Shown: positions 1-6,563 of the stretch, in pieces
How positions within the stretch are numbered: the first letter of the stretch is position 1
Layout of the letters: each line of letters begins with the position of its first letter
NCBI GenBank assembly: GCA_913053795.1
Contig: CAJXGZ010000068.1
Location: 1 to 9,652, forward strand
Direction: 5' to 3'
Origin: an uncultured Rhodospirillales bacterium
Lineage (GTDB): Bacteria > Pseudomonadota > Alphaproteobacteria > Rhodospirillales > 2-02-FULL-58-16
Length of the DNA: 9,652 nt
Made by a program: the position numbers and the translations under genes
The notes under the pieces: model-generated
What the model was told of the DNA's origin: nothing
Database searches by the model: none
The model's input: only the letters and a program-made list of their open reading frames with translations

Positions 1-1
1 T

Positions 2-280
2 TCCGGCAATGTGATTCGGATTCCGCTTCCGGCCCTGACCGAGGAGCGTCGTCGCGAATTGGCCAAGGTGGTGCGCCATGAAGCCGAGAATGCGAAGGTG
101 GCGGTGCGCAACGTGCGCCGCCACGGCATGGACGACCTCAAGCACGCCGAGCGGGACGAGAGACTTTCCGAGGACGAACATCGTGAATACTCGGATGAAA
201 TTCAGAGCCTGACCGACAAGACGATCAAGAAAATCGATGAAGCCCTATCCAATAAAGAACAGGAAATCATGCAGGTTTGA
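2..280 (+). CDS. frr: Ribosome recycling factor, C-terminal half (5' end outside window)
   Basis: Ribosome recycling factor acts in the cytoplasm with EF-G to split the post-termination ribosome from mRNA. The reading frame is open from base 2 and ends at TGA 278-280, giving 92 residues, roughly the last half of a family that is usually about 185 residues. The visible part starts in the conserved stretch IRIPLPALTEERRRELAKVV, continues with the basic AKVAVRNVRR segment of the long helical domain, and ends in the typical LTDKTIKKIDEAL...QV tail. The GTG at 11 lies inside the gene and is not the start. The stop is directly followed by the uppS ATG (TGAATG), so the two genes are probably translationally coupled. 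In alphaproteobacteria this gene usually follows pyrH; that part would lie upstream of the window. Confidence 0.96.
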   Translation, partial: SGNVIRIPLPALTEERRRELAKVVRHEAENAKVAVRNVRRHGMDDLKHAERDERLSEDEHREYSDEIQSLTDKTIKKIDEALSNKEQEIMQV

Positions 281-1015
281 ATGAAAGCCGTTTCTCTGAA
301 TAATGATTCGCAGACGACGCCCATCCATGTGGCCATCATCATGGACGGCAACGGGCGTTGGGCGAAGGCGCGCAATCTGCCGCGCACAGCCGGACACAAG
401 CGGGGCGCGGAATCCGTTAAAACGGTTGTCAGAAGCGCGGCCGAGATGGGAATTTCCTATCTCACCCTTTACGGTTTTTCCTCTGAGAACTGGAACCGCC
501 CGCTTTCCGAGGTCAACGACCTTATGGGGCTGTTGCGCTTTTACCTGAGCAGCGAGATCGCCTACCTTCAAAAAAACGGCGTGCGCCTGCGCGTTATCGG
601 CGAGCGCGAGCGCCTGGATCCCGACATCACGTCCTTGATCGAGGAAGCCGAGAAGAAGACCGCGGGTAATTCCGTGATTACGTTGGTGATCGCACTCAGC
701 TATGGCGGCCGCGCCGAGATCGTCTGCGCCGCCCGCAGCCTGGCGGAAAAAGTCGCGTCCGGCTTTCTGCGCCCCGAAGACATTGACGAGAATTCCCTGG
801 AGCATCACCTGTTCACCGCCGATATCCCCGATCCCGACCTCTTGATCCGCACCAGCGGCGAGAAGCGAATCAGTAATTTCCTGCTATGGCAACTGGCTTA
901 CGCTGAGTTCGTTTTCACTGACACCCTTTGGCCCGACTTTTCAAGGGAGGACTTCGCCAAGGCCATTGACGAATTCCAGGGCCGGGAAAGGCGATACGGC
1001 TCCACTGGTGCTTGA
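281..1015 (+). CDS. uppS: Isoprenyl transferase / (2Z,6E)-farnesyl-diphosphate-specific undecaprenyl diphosphate synthase
   Basis: UppS adds isopentenyl units in cis to farnesyl diphosphate to give C55 undecaprenyl diphosphate, the lipid carrier for peptidoglycan and surface polysaccharides. The 244-residue length is normal. The catalytic P-loop HVAIIMDGNGRWA is at residues 16-28, with D22 as the expected Mg/diphosphate-binding aspartate. YGFSSENWNRP (64-74) is the flexible substrate loop. The C-terminal signature RTSGEKRISNFLLWQ is at 190-204 and RERRYG at 235-240. Many relatives have RTGGE; RTSGE is also known in the family, so this is not a defect. The ATG lies directly after the frr stop, with AGG at 273-275 five bases upstream as a ribosome-binding site inside frr. 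The 3' end overlaps the start of cdsA. Its substrate supply depends on the MEP pathway, to which the nearby dxr belongs. Confidence 0.97.
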   Translation: MKAVSLNNDSQTTPIHVAIIMDGNGRWAKARNLPRTAGHKRGAESVKTVVRSAAEMGISYLTLYGFSSENWNRPLSEVNDLMGLLRFYLSSEIAYLQKNGVRLRVIGERERLDPDITSLIEEAEKKTAGNSVITLVIALSYGGRAEIVCAARSLAEKVASGFLRPEDIDENSLEHHLFTADIPDPDLLIRTSGEKRISNFLLWQLAYAEFVFTDTLWPDFSREDFAKAIDEFQGRERRYGSTGA

Positions 1016-1688
1016 TCATTTCAATAAACCGGCTTTAACGACGCGCGTGTTGTCGGCCTTGGTTTTGGCTCCGCCGGTGTTGGCGGCCATATATTTCGGC
1101 TCGCCCTATTTCGACTTTCTCGTTATCGCCGCCGCCGCTCTTATGCTTTGGGAGTGGAAGCGCATGGGGGGCTTCGTCCTTAAGCGCGCTCACTTGGCGG
1201 CCGCCGGAATTTTGTACGCCGTCATTCCTTGCGCCGCGCTTCTTTTTCTGCGCGGCGGCGCCGAAAGCGGCCGCGAGACGGTGTTCTGGCTGTTCGCTCT
1301 GGCGTGGGCCACCGACATCGGCTCCTATGGGTTTGGCTTGGCCATCGGCGGTCCAAAGCTGGCCCCCGCCATTAGCCCCCAAAAAACCTGGGCGGGATTT
1401 TTCGGCGGCGTTTTTTGCGCCGGATTGATTGGTTTCGCGGCGGCTCTGATTCTTTCCAAGAGTTCCGTTGCGCCTTTAATTTTGGCCAGCTTGCTCCTCG
1501 GCGTGGCGGCGCAGGCCGGCGATTTGTTTGAGTCCTGGATAAAACGCCGCTTTAAAGTTAAGGACGCAAGCAATATTATCCCTGGACACGGCGGCATCCA
1601 TGACCGGGTCGACGGCTTATTCGCCATCGCGGTGGCGGCTGCGGCGATTGATTTAATCTTTATTGATGGTTTTCTTTTATGGCTATAG
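1008..1688 (+). CDS. cdsA: Phosphatidate cytidylyltransferase (CDP-diacylglycerol synthase)
   Basis: CdsA is an inner-membrane enzyme that makes CDP-diacylglycerol from phosphatidate and CTP, the branch point to phosphatidylethanolamine, phosphatidylglycerol and cardiolipin. From GTG 1008 the protein is 226 residues, somewhat short for a family usually near 270. It is strongly hydrophobic, with several membrane helices. It contains the WATDIGSYGFG segment (about 100-110), IGGPKLAPAISPQKTWAG (about 113-130) and the complete family signature starting SWIKRRFKVKD and ending HGGIHDRVD (residues 176-202), which carries the conserved acidic and basic residues. The start is uncertain. GTG 1008 overlaps the uppS stop by 8 bases and fits coupled re-initiation, but has no clear Shine-Dalgarno. 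A TTG at 966 gives 240 residues; AGGGAGG at 944-950 lies 15 bases before it, rather far, and the uppS overlap would be 50 bases. The family-like N-terminus (LTTRVLSALVLAPP) begins after both. Confidence 0.93.
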   Translation: MLDHFNKPALTTRVLSALVLAPPVLAAIYFGSPYFDFLVIAAAALMLWEWKRMGGFVLKRAHLAAAGILYAVIPCAALLFLRGGAESGRETVFWLFALAWATDIGSYGFGLAIGGPKLAPAISPQKTWAGFFGGVFCAGLIGFAAALILSKSSVAPLILASLLLGVAAQAGDLFESWIKRRFKVKDASNIIPGHGGIHDRVDGLFAIAVAAAAIDLIFIDGFLLWL

Positions 1689-2863
1689 AGAGCATCAATT
1701 CCGAGGCGTCCCCGCGAAGCGTCGCCATTCTTGGATCGACGGGGTCCATCGGCTGCAACACCGTTGATTTGATCCAGCGCAACCCTGATGACTTCGTGGT
1801 CGAGGCGTTGACCGGGAACAGCAACGTCGCCCTTCTTGCCGAACAAGCCGTGCGTTTGCGGTCCAAGCTGGCTGTGGTGGCCGATCCTTCCCGTCTTGAA
1901 GACCTGAGGGACGCCTTGGCGGGGTCCTCCGTCGAGGTCGCCGCCGGCCGTCAAGCGGTGATCGAGGCGGCGAGCCGCCCCGCCGATTTGGTCATGGCCT
2001 CTATTGTCGGCGTCGCCGGTTTGGCGCCTACCCTGGCGGCCATTCGGCGCGGCTGCATCGTCGGGCTGGCCAACAAGGAGTGCCTGGTTTCGGCCGGCGA
2101 CTTTGTGATGGCCGAGGTGGCGCGTCACGGCGCCAACCTGATCCCCGTGGATTCCGAACACAGCGCCATCTACCAGGTGTTTGAAACAGAACGCGTCAGC
2201 TCGGTTGAACGCATCATCCTGACCGCTTCGGGCGGCCCGTTTCGCGAAATGAGCAAGGCCGAGATGGCCCATGTCACGCCGGAGCAGGCGGTGGCCCATC
2301 CCAACTGGAGCATGGGCGCCAAAATCTCCGTCGATTCGGCGACCATGTTCAACAAGGGGCTTGAGTTGATCGAGGCCCATCATCTGTTTTCCATGCCCGA
2401 GGACAGGATCGACGTCTTGGTTCATCCCCAATCGGTGATTCACGGGCTTGTCGCATACGAGGACGGCTCGGTGTTGTCCCAGATGGGGGCGCCGGACATG
2501 CGCACTCCCATTTCCTACGCGCTGGGTTGGCCCAACCGGATGGCTGCGCCGTCCGCCCGTCTGTCACTTGAGGAAATCGGCCAGCTGACCTTTTACGCCC
2601 CTGACCCCGACCGCTTCCCTTCCTTGAAATTGGCCCGTCAGGTCTTGCGCAATGGCGGCGGCGCCCCCACTATATTTAATGCGGCCAATGAAGTGGCGGT
2701 CAGCCATTTCCTTGGCGGCCGCATCGGCTTCCTTGATATCGCCGAAATTGTGGAGCAAACGCTGGAGAAGGTTCCCAGCCGCCGGCTGGAAAACTTGGAT
2801 GATGTGGACCAGACAGACGCCGAGGCGAGAGAGGCCGCGGAAGAGTTGTCAACCAATTGTTAA
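1679..2863 (+). CDS. dxr: 1-deoxy-D-xylulose 5-phosphate reductoisomerase
   Basis: Dxr (IspC) converts 1-deoxy-D-xylulose 5-phosphate to 2-C-methyl-D-erythritol 4-phosphate with NADPH and a divalent metal, the first committed step of the MEP isoprenoid pathway in the cytoplasm; it is the fosmidomycin target. The 394-residue length is normal. The NADPH-binding GSTGSIG lies at residues 19-25 and LANKECLV at 130-137. The metal-binding motif PVDSEHSAI includes D158 and E160, and the third ligand E229 lies in SVDSATMFNKGLE. The loop TASGGPFRE (182-190) and HPNWSMGAKI (207-216) cover the active site. The ATG overlaps the end of cdsA by 10 bases and has no good Shine-Dalgarno (upstream is T-rich with a weak GATGG), so initiation probably depends on cdsA translation. 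The stop codon lies within a perfect 14-base palindrome. Confidence 0.97.
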   Translation: MAIESINSEASPRSVAILGSTGSIGCNTVDLIQRNPDDFVVEALTGNSNVALLAEQAVRLRSKLAVVADPSRLEDLRDALAGSSVEVAAGRQAVIEAASRPADLVMASIVGVAGLAPTLAAIRRGCIVGLANKECLVSAGDFVMAEVARHGANLIPVDSEHSAIYQVFETERVSSVERIILTASGGPFREMSKAEMAHVTPEQAVAHPNWSMGAKISVDSATMFNKGLELIEAHHLFSMPEDRIDVLVHPQSVIHGLVAYEDGSVLSQMGAPDMRTPISYALGWPNRMAAPSARLSLEEIGQLTFYAPDPDRFPSLKLARQVLRNGGGAPTIFNAANEVAVSHFLGGRIGFLDIAEIVEQTLEKVPSRRLENLDDVDQTDAEAREAAEELSTNC

Positions 2864-2884
2864 CAATTCAATGAATTATATTTA
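2855..2884 (+). promoter_or_regulatory. AT-rich double dyad between dxr and rseP, candidate regulatory or promoter region
   Basis: AATTGTTAACAATT at 2855-2868 is a perfect 14-base palindrome that contains the dxr stop codon. AATTCA-A-TGAATT at 2865-2877 is a second perfect dyad sharing four bases with it. TATATT at 2877-2882 resembles a -10 box, but the only -35-like hexamers are badly spaced: TTGTTA 2857-2862 leaves 14 bases and TTGTCA 2846-2851 leaves 25. The block is clearly more AT-rich than the coding DNA around it and lies 27-56 bases before the rseP start. A repressor-type operator or a promoter for rseP-bamA is possible. The dyads are seen directly; the function is inferred and weak. 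Confidence 0.3.
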
Positions 2885-2910
2885 GATTCAAGGGGAACTG
2901 GGCGACCTTT

Positions 2911-4050
2911 ATGGAATTCATTTATATCTTGTGGGACTACGTTGTCCCATTCCTGTTTATTTTGACGGTTCTGGTGTTTGTCCACGAATTGGGTCACTAC
3001 CTTGTCGCCCGGCGCAACAAGGTGCGCGTCGAGGATTTCTCGATTGGTTTCGGTCGCGAGATCTATGGCTGGACGGATAGCGTCGGCACCCGCTGGAAGA
3101 TCAGCGCCGTTCCCTTGGGCGGCTACGTCAAGATGTTCGGCGAGGACGAGGGCGGCGACGAAGACGAGGAAGAAGCGAAACCGTTGAGCGAAGAGGATCT
3201 CGCCGTCTCGTTTCCTCACAAGAAGCTTGGTCAAAGGGCGGCCATTGTCGCCGCCGGTCCGATCGCCAATTTCCTTTTCGCCATCGTTCTTCTGGCCGGG
3301 TTGTTCTGGACCGTCGGCAACCCACAGCCGATGTCCGGCGTCGGCAAGGTTCAGCCGGACAGCGCGGCGGAGAAGGCCGGAATTCTGGCGGGCGACAATA
3401 TCGTCTCCATAAACGGCGAGGAAATCCAGTTATTCGAGGATTTGCGCCGCATCGTCAGCGCCCATCCCGATGATCCCTTAACGTTAATTGTTCGGCGCGG
3501 CGAGGAGACGTTGACCATTTCCGCGACGCCCAAGCGCCATAAGGCCGTGGACAATGAGGGAAGGGAATTGGAAATAGGGCTTCTCGGCGTCACCCCTGAT
3601 CCCAAACAAATTCATTATCAGAACATAGGAGCCTTCGGGTCCGTTTGGCTGGCGGTGGAGAAGTCATTTGATTTGACCAAACAGATTATGACGGCCCTTG
3701 GCGAGTTGCTCTCCGGCCAGAGGGACGCCAAGGAATTGGGCGGGCCTTTAAGGATTGCTCAGATGTCCGGACAGATGGCTCAGGGCGGCGTGGTTAGCCT
3801 GATTTTTTTCATGGCCGTGCTTTCAGTGAATTTATGCCTGATTAATCTGTTCCCAATTCCCATGCTGGACGGAGGCCATTTAATCTTTTATTTAGTGGAG
3901 TTCGTGTTGGGAAAACCTATTTCTCCAAAGATTCAAGAATACGGTTTCCGTTTTGGATTGATTCTGGTATTACTATTAATGGTCTTCGCTACTTGGAACG
4001 ATCTGGTTCAGCTTAAGGTGTTTGAGTTTATTAAACAGCTCATCACTTGA
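2911..4050 (+). CDS. rseP: RIP metalloprotease RseP (site-2 protease, M50 family)
   Basis: RseP is an inner-membrane zinc protease that cuts transmembrane anti-sigma factors and leftover signal peptides within the bilayer, typically in envelope-stress signalling. The 379 residues include the zinc motif HELGH at 25-29 in the first membrane segment (about 11-29), GYVKM at 71-75, a second membrane segment at about 110-133 with AGPIANFLFA, one PDZ domain at about 142-207 (core GILAGDNIVSINGEEI), and the third zinc-ligand motif NLFPIPMLDGGH at 312-323 with D320. A last hydrophobic segment lies at about 348-361. E. coli RseP has two PDZ domains and about 450 residues; one PDZ is common in alphaproteobacterial and Gram-positive members. 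Residues 77-96 form a strikingly acidic cytoplasmic loop (12 Asp/Glu of 20). The ATG is preceded by AGGGGA at 2891-2896, 14 bases away, a distant ribosome-binding site. The last 75 or so codons are unusually AT-rich and use TTA leucine repeatedly. Confidence 0.95.
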   Translation: MEFIYILWDYVVPFLFILTVLVFVHELGHYLVARRNKVRVEDFSIGFGREIYGWTDSVGTRWKISAVPLGGYVKMFGEDEGGDEDEEEAKPLSEEDLAVSFPHKKLGQRAAIVAAGPIANFLFAIVLLAGLFWTVGNPQPMSGVGKVQPDSAAEKAGILAGDNIVSINGEEIQLFEDLRRIVSAHPDDPLTLIVRRGEETLTISATPKRHKAVDNEGRELEIGLLGVTPDPKQIHYQNIGAFGSVWLAVEKSFDLTKQIMTALGELLSGQRDAKELGGPLRIAQMSGQMAQGGVVSLIFFMAVLSVNLCLINLFPIPMLDGGHLIFYLVEFVLGKPISPKIQEYGFRFGLILVLLLMVFATWNDLVQLKVFEFIKQLIT

Positions 4051-4059
4051 GCTTTTTTT
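4037..4059 (+). terminator. Terminator-like hairpin on the rseP stop codon
   Basis: AGCTCA (4037-4042) and TGAGCT (4048-4053) form a perfect 6-base-pair stem with a five-base loop TCACT. The run of seven T at 4053-4059 follows at once. The right arm contains the rseP stop TGA (4048-4050). After one C/T mismatch, the AAA at 4033-4035 could pair with T bases of the tract and lengthen the stem. This has the form of an intrinsic terminator, but the stem is short with only three G-C pairs, so partial termination (attenuation) before bamA is more likely than a full stop. It ends only 13 bases before the bamA start, so it would sit in the bamA leader. Confidence 0.45.
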
Positions 4060-4062
4060 ATT

Positions 4063-4068
4063 GGGGTG
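4063..4068 (+). promoter_or_regulatory. Ribosome-binding site for bamA (decides the TTG start)
   Basis: GGGGTG lies four bases before TTG 4073. It is not a perfect Shine-Dalgarno, but it is the only purine-rich block in the T-rich gap after rseP. It supports TTG 4073 over the in-frame TTG codons at 4022 (inside rseP) and 4061. Confidence 0.45.
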
Positions 4069-4072
4069 TTAC

Positions 4073-6364
4073 TTGCGTAAATATTTTTATTTTTTCACGA
4101 TTATGATCGTCCTGATTGGGGCCTTGCCGTTTGCCGGCGGGGCGTCCGCTCAGTCGTTCTCTGAGTCGGGGGGAACTATTCGTGAAATCATTATTGAAGG
4201 CGCCCAAAGGATCGAACCGGCCACCGTGCAGTCCTATCTGCTGGTGCGTAAAGGGGACGCCTTTGACCCCGCGCGCATCGACCGTTCCCTGAAAAGCTTG
4301 TTCGCCACCGGATTGTTCGCCGACGTCTCCTTGCATCGCCAGGGTGACGCCTTGGTTGTTAGCGTGGTCGAGAATCCCATCATCAACCGCATCGCCTTCG
4401 AGGGCAATAAAGAGCTGGACGACGAAACCATGGCTCTTGAGGTTTCCTTGCGTCCGCGCATTATCTACACCCGCACCAAGGTTCAAAGCGACGTCAAGCG
4501 CATTTTGACCCTTTACCGCAGGAGCGGGCGTTTCGCGGCGACCGTGGAGCCTAAGATCATCAAGCTTCCTCAAAACCGCGTCGATCTTGTTTTTGAGATC
4601 AACGAGGGGGACTTGACCGAGGTCAGGAAAATTCGTTTTGTCGGCAATTCGCAATACAGCGACTCGCGCTTGAAAGAGATCATCCGGACCAAGGAATCGC
4701 GTTGGTACCGCGTTTTAACCACTGAAGATAATTATGATCCCGACCGTCTCACCCTGGATCGCGAATTATTGCGCCGTTTTTATTTGAGCGATGGTTACGC
4801 CGACTTCCGCGTCGTTTCAGCCTTGGCGGAACTGACGCCTGACCGCAAAAACTTCTTTATCACCTTCACCATTGACGAGGGCGCGCGCTATCAGTTCGGC
4901 GAGGTGGGCGTTGAAGCGCGGCTGCGCGACTTGAAGGGAGAGGACCTCATAGACTCCATCAAATTCGAGCAAGGCGATTGGTATGACGCCAGACTGCTTG
5001 AGGACACCATCGACAAATTGACCGATGTCGTGGGTGGGTTTGGTTTCGCCTTTGTTGATATTCGTCCCCGCATCAACCGAGACCGTAAAAGTCACCTGAT
5101 TAACGTCACTTTCGAAATCGACGAGGGGCCGCGCGTCTTTGTCGAGCGTATTGATATCGCCGGCAATGTGCGCACCGCCAGCAAGGTCATTCGCCGTGAG
5201 TTCCGCCTTGTCGAAGGAGACGCCTTCAGCTCATCCAAGCTGCGACGTTCGAAGCAGCGCATCCAGAATCTTAATTTCTTCGAGAAAGTCGTGGTTGAGC
5301 AGGTGCCGGGGAGCGCCCCGGACAAAACGCTTGTCAAGGTGGATGTGGAAGAGAAGTCCACCGGCTCCATTTCCCTTGGACTTGGGTTCTCCACCCAAAG
5401 CGGCGCCCTCGTGGAATTTGGATTTAAGGAACGCAACTTCCTTGGTCAGGGACAAAAACTGGGCCTAAAACTTACCCTGGCGCAGCGCAGGAGTCAGATC
5501 AATTTCTCGTTCACGGAACCGTATTTTCTCGAACGGGACATCGTCGCCGGCTTTGACCTTTACAACACAACTCGAAATATGCAGGACGAAAGCTCCTATG
5601 ATTCAAAAGTCACCGGCGGCGGCTTAAGGGCCGGCTATCCCCTTACTGAGAATCTAACGCAAAGTTGGGGGTACTCCCTCACCCGTTCAAGGCTTACGAA
5701 TGTTAACGCCACCGCGTCCAATTATATTAAAAACGAGCAGGGAACCCGATCCGTTTCCGAGGTTTCCCATGGGATTAAATATGATAAACGCGACAACGTC
5801 ATGACCCCCACGAAAGGTTATTTTTTCCGTTTGAAAAATAACGTGGCCGGCCTTGGCGGCACAACGCGGTATTTGCGAAATTCCTTAAACGCCGGAAAGT
5901 ATTTTTCCTTGGCGGACAAATGGGTGCTGGGCTTCAGGGGAGAGGTGGGGCAGATCTTCGCTTTAGGCGGCAATGTTCACATTCTTGATCGATTTTACCT
6001 TGGCGGCAATAATTTAAGGGGATTCCGCGCCGCCGGCGTCGGGCCTCGCGATAAGTCGTCAAAGGACGCGCTCGGCGGCGAATGGATGTACGCGGGAACA
6101 GGCGAGTTGACCTTTCCGTTAGGCTTCTTGCCAGCGGAGCTCGGGCTTAGTGGTAAACTGTTCTCGGATTTTGGCTCCATCGGTGGTCTCGGATTAAATG
6201 ATCCCAATATTCTAGAAAATGGAAGCCTTCGCTTGAGCATCGGCGCCGGGCTGGTGTGGGTTTCCCCGTTCGGTCCAATAGGGTTTGATTTTGGCGTGCC
6301 GCTGATTAAGGAAGACTATGACATTATAGAAAACGTCCGCGTTAATTTCGGCACCAGCTTTTAG
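4073..6364 (+). CDS. bamA: Outer membrane protein assembly factor BamA (Omp85)
   Basis: BamA is the core of the BAM complex, which folds and inserts beta-barrel proteins into the outer membrane. From TTG 4073 the protein is 763 residues. It begins with a signal peptide: basic MRKY, a hydrophobic stretch to about residue 20, and a probable cut after GGASA at 26. Five POTRA domains follow at roughly 34-101, 102-179, 182-270, 273-352 and 355-427, each showing the family rhythm (for example IRKIRFVGNSQYS and VERIDIAGNVRT starts, and F.I.EG ends). The 16-strand barrel runs from about 430 to the end. The lumen-loop motif LRGF is at 648-651 and the chain ends in a terminal phenylalanine (NFGTSF), the usual beta-signal. 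A longer reading from TTG 4022 adds 17 residues that spoil the signal peptide and overlap rseP, so it is rejected. The location next to skp fits joint work on outer-membrane proteins. Confidence 0.97.
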   Translation: MRKYFYFFTIMIVLIGALPFAGGASAQSFSESGGTIREIIIEGAQRIEPATVQSYLLVRKGDAFDPARIDRSLKSLFATGLFADVSLHRQGDALVVSVVENPIINRIAFEGNKELDDETMALEVSLRPRIIYTRTKVQSDVKRILTLYRRSGRFAATVEPKIIKLPQNRVDLVFEINEGDLTEVRKIRFVGNSQYSDSRLKEIIRTKESRWYRVLTTEDNYDPDRLTLDRELLRRFYLSDGYADFRVVSALAELTPDRKNFFITFTIDEGARYQFGEVGVEARLRDLKGEDLIDSIKFEQGDWYDARLLEDTIDKLTDVVGGFGFAFVDIRPRINRDRKSHLINVTFEIDEGPRVFVERIDIAGNVRTASKVIRREFRLVEGDAFSSSKLRRSKQRIQNLNFFEKVVVEQVPGSAPDKTLVKVDVEEKSTGSISLGLGFSTQSGALVEFGFKERNFLGQGQKLGLKLTLAQRRSQINFSFTEPYFLERDIVAGFDLYNTTRNMQDESSYDSKVTGGGLRAGYPLTENLTQSWGYSLTRSRLTNVNATASNYIKNEQGTRSVSEVSHGIKYDKRDNVMTPTKGYFFRLKNNVAGLGGTTRYLRNSLNAGKYFSLADKWVLGFRGEVGQIFALGGNVHILDRFYLGGNNLRGFRAAGVGPRDKSSKDALGGEWMYAGTGELTFPLGFLPAELGLSGKLFSDFGSIGGLGLNDPNILENGSLRLSIGAGLVWVSPFGPIGFDFGVPLIKEDYDIIENVRVNFGTSF

Positions 6365-6396
6365 TGGTCTGGGGCAGGCATATGGTATCCATACGA

Positions 6397-6459
6397 CGGC
6401 CTTCCGAGTTCATCCGGCTAGATGCTTTGCGCCTTGACGCCGGGGAACCCGGAAGGCCG
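6397..6459 (+). repeat. Long inverted repeat, 15-base arms with one mismatch
   Basis: The left arm 6397-6411 (CGGCCTTCCGAGTTC) and the right arm 6445-6459 (GAACCCGGAAGGCCG) pair at 14 of 15 positions; the exception is an A/C mismatch. Inside, CCGGC (6414-6418) and GCCGG (6439-6443) extend the stem past a small asymmetric bulge, leaving a loop of about 20 bases. A competing smaller hairpin CCGGG-GAA-CCCGG lies at 6440-6452, so the RNA could switch between two folds. The arms end 33 bases after the bamA stop on the left side. Confidence 0.7.
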
Positions 6460-6472
6460 CCCTCGAGTTTCA

Positions 6473-6488
6473 CGGGGGGCGCCCCCCG
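6473..6488 (+). repeat. Perfect 16-base G/C palindrome
   Basis: CGGGGGGCGCCCCCCG reads the same on both strands. As RNA it can form a six-pair all-G/C stem with a GCGC loop. Bases 6474-6487 match the block at 6503-6516 in 12 of 14 positions, with starts 29 bases apart, so the two are probably related units. No T-tract follows; the next bases are CATTATTATTTCC. Confidence 0.75.
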
Positions 6489-6500
6489 CATTATTATTTC

Positions 6501-6518
6501 CAGGGGGACGCCCTCCTG
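6501..6518 (+). repeat. Hairpin, imperfect second copy of the G/C palindrome
   Basis: CAGGGGG pairs with CCCTCCTG across the loop ACGC, giving seven pairs with one G-U. The core GGGGGACGCCCTCC (6503-6516) is a 12/14 match to the perfect palindrome upstream. The two differences (G to A, C to T) break the perfect symmetry of the DNA, but the bases around them still allow an RNA hairpin. Confidence 0.6.
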
Positions 6519-6563
6519 TAACCTCCCGGCGCGCGCCTTCTTACCGAGGAAACGGAATACGTG

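Noticed and set aside
245..808. A 187-residue open frame on the minus strand opposite uppS
   Set aside because: Shadow of uppS, which has all of its catalytic motifs on the + strand.
1403..1421. GGCG-TTTTTT-CGCC-like hairpin with a T-run inside cdsA
   Set aside because: The T-run is in the loop rather than after the stem, and it encodes conserved CdsA residues.
1325..2443. A 372-residue open frame on the minus strand across cdsA and dxr
   Set aside because: It lies wholly opposite two well-supported genes, its His/Gly/Asp-rich composition is typical of antisense shadows in GC-rich codons, and no family motif is visible.
3781..3809. T7 run inside rseP as a terminator
   Set aside because: No stable stem precedes it, and the run encodes part of a conserved membrane segment.
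4022..4072. Upstream TTG as the bamA start
   Set aside because: It would overlap rseP by 29 bases, add 17 residues in front of the signal peptide and include the hairpin and T-tract in the coding sequence. TTG 4073 has a purine-rich block before it and gives a standard signal peptide.
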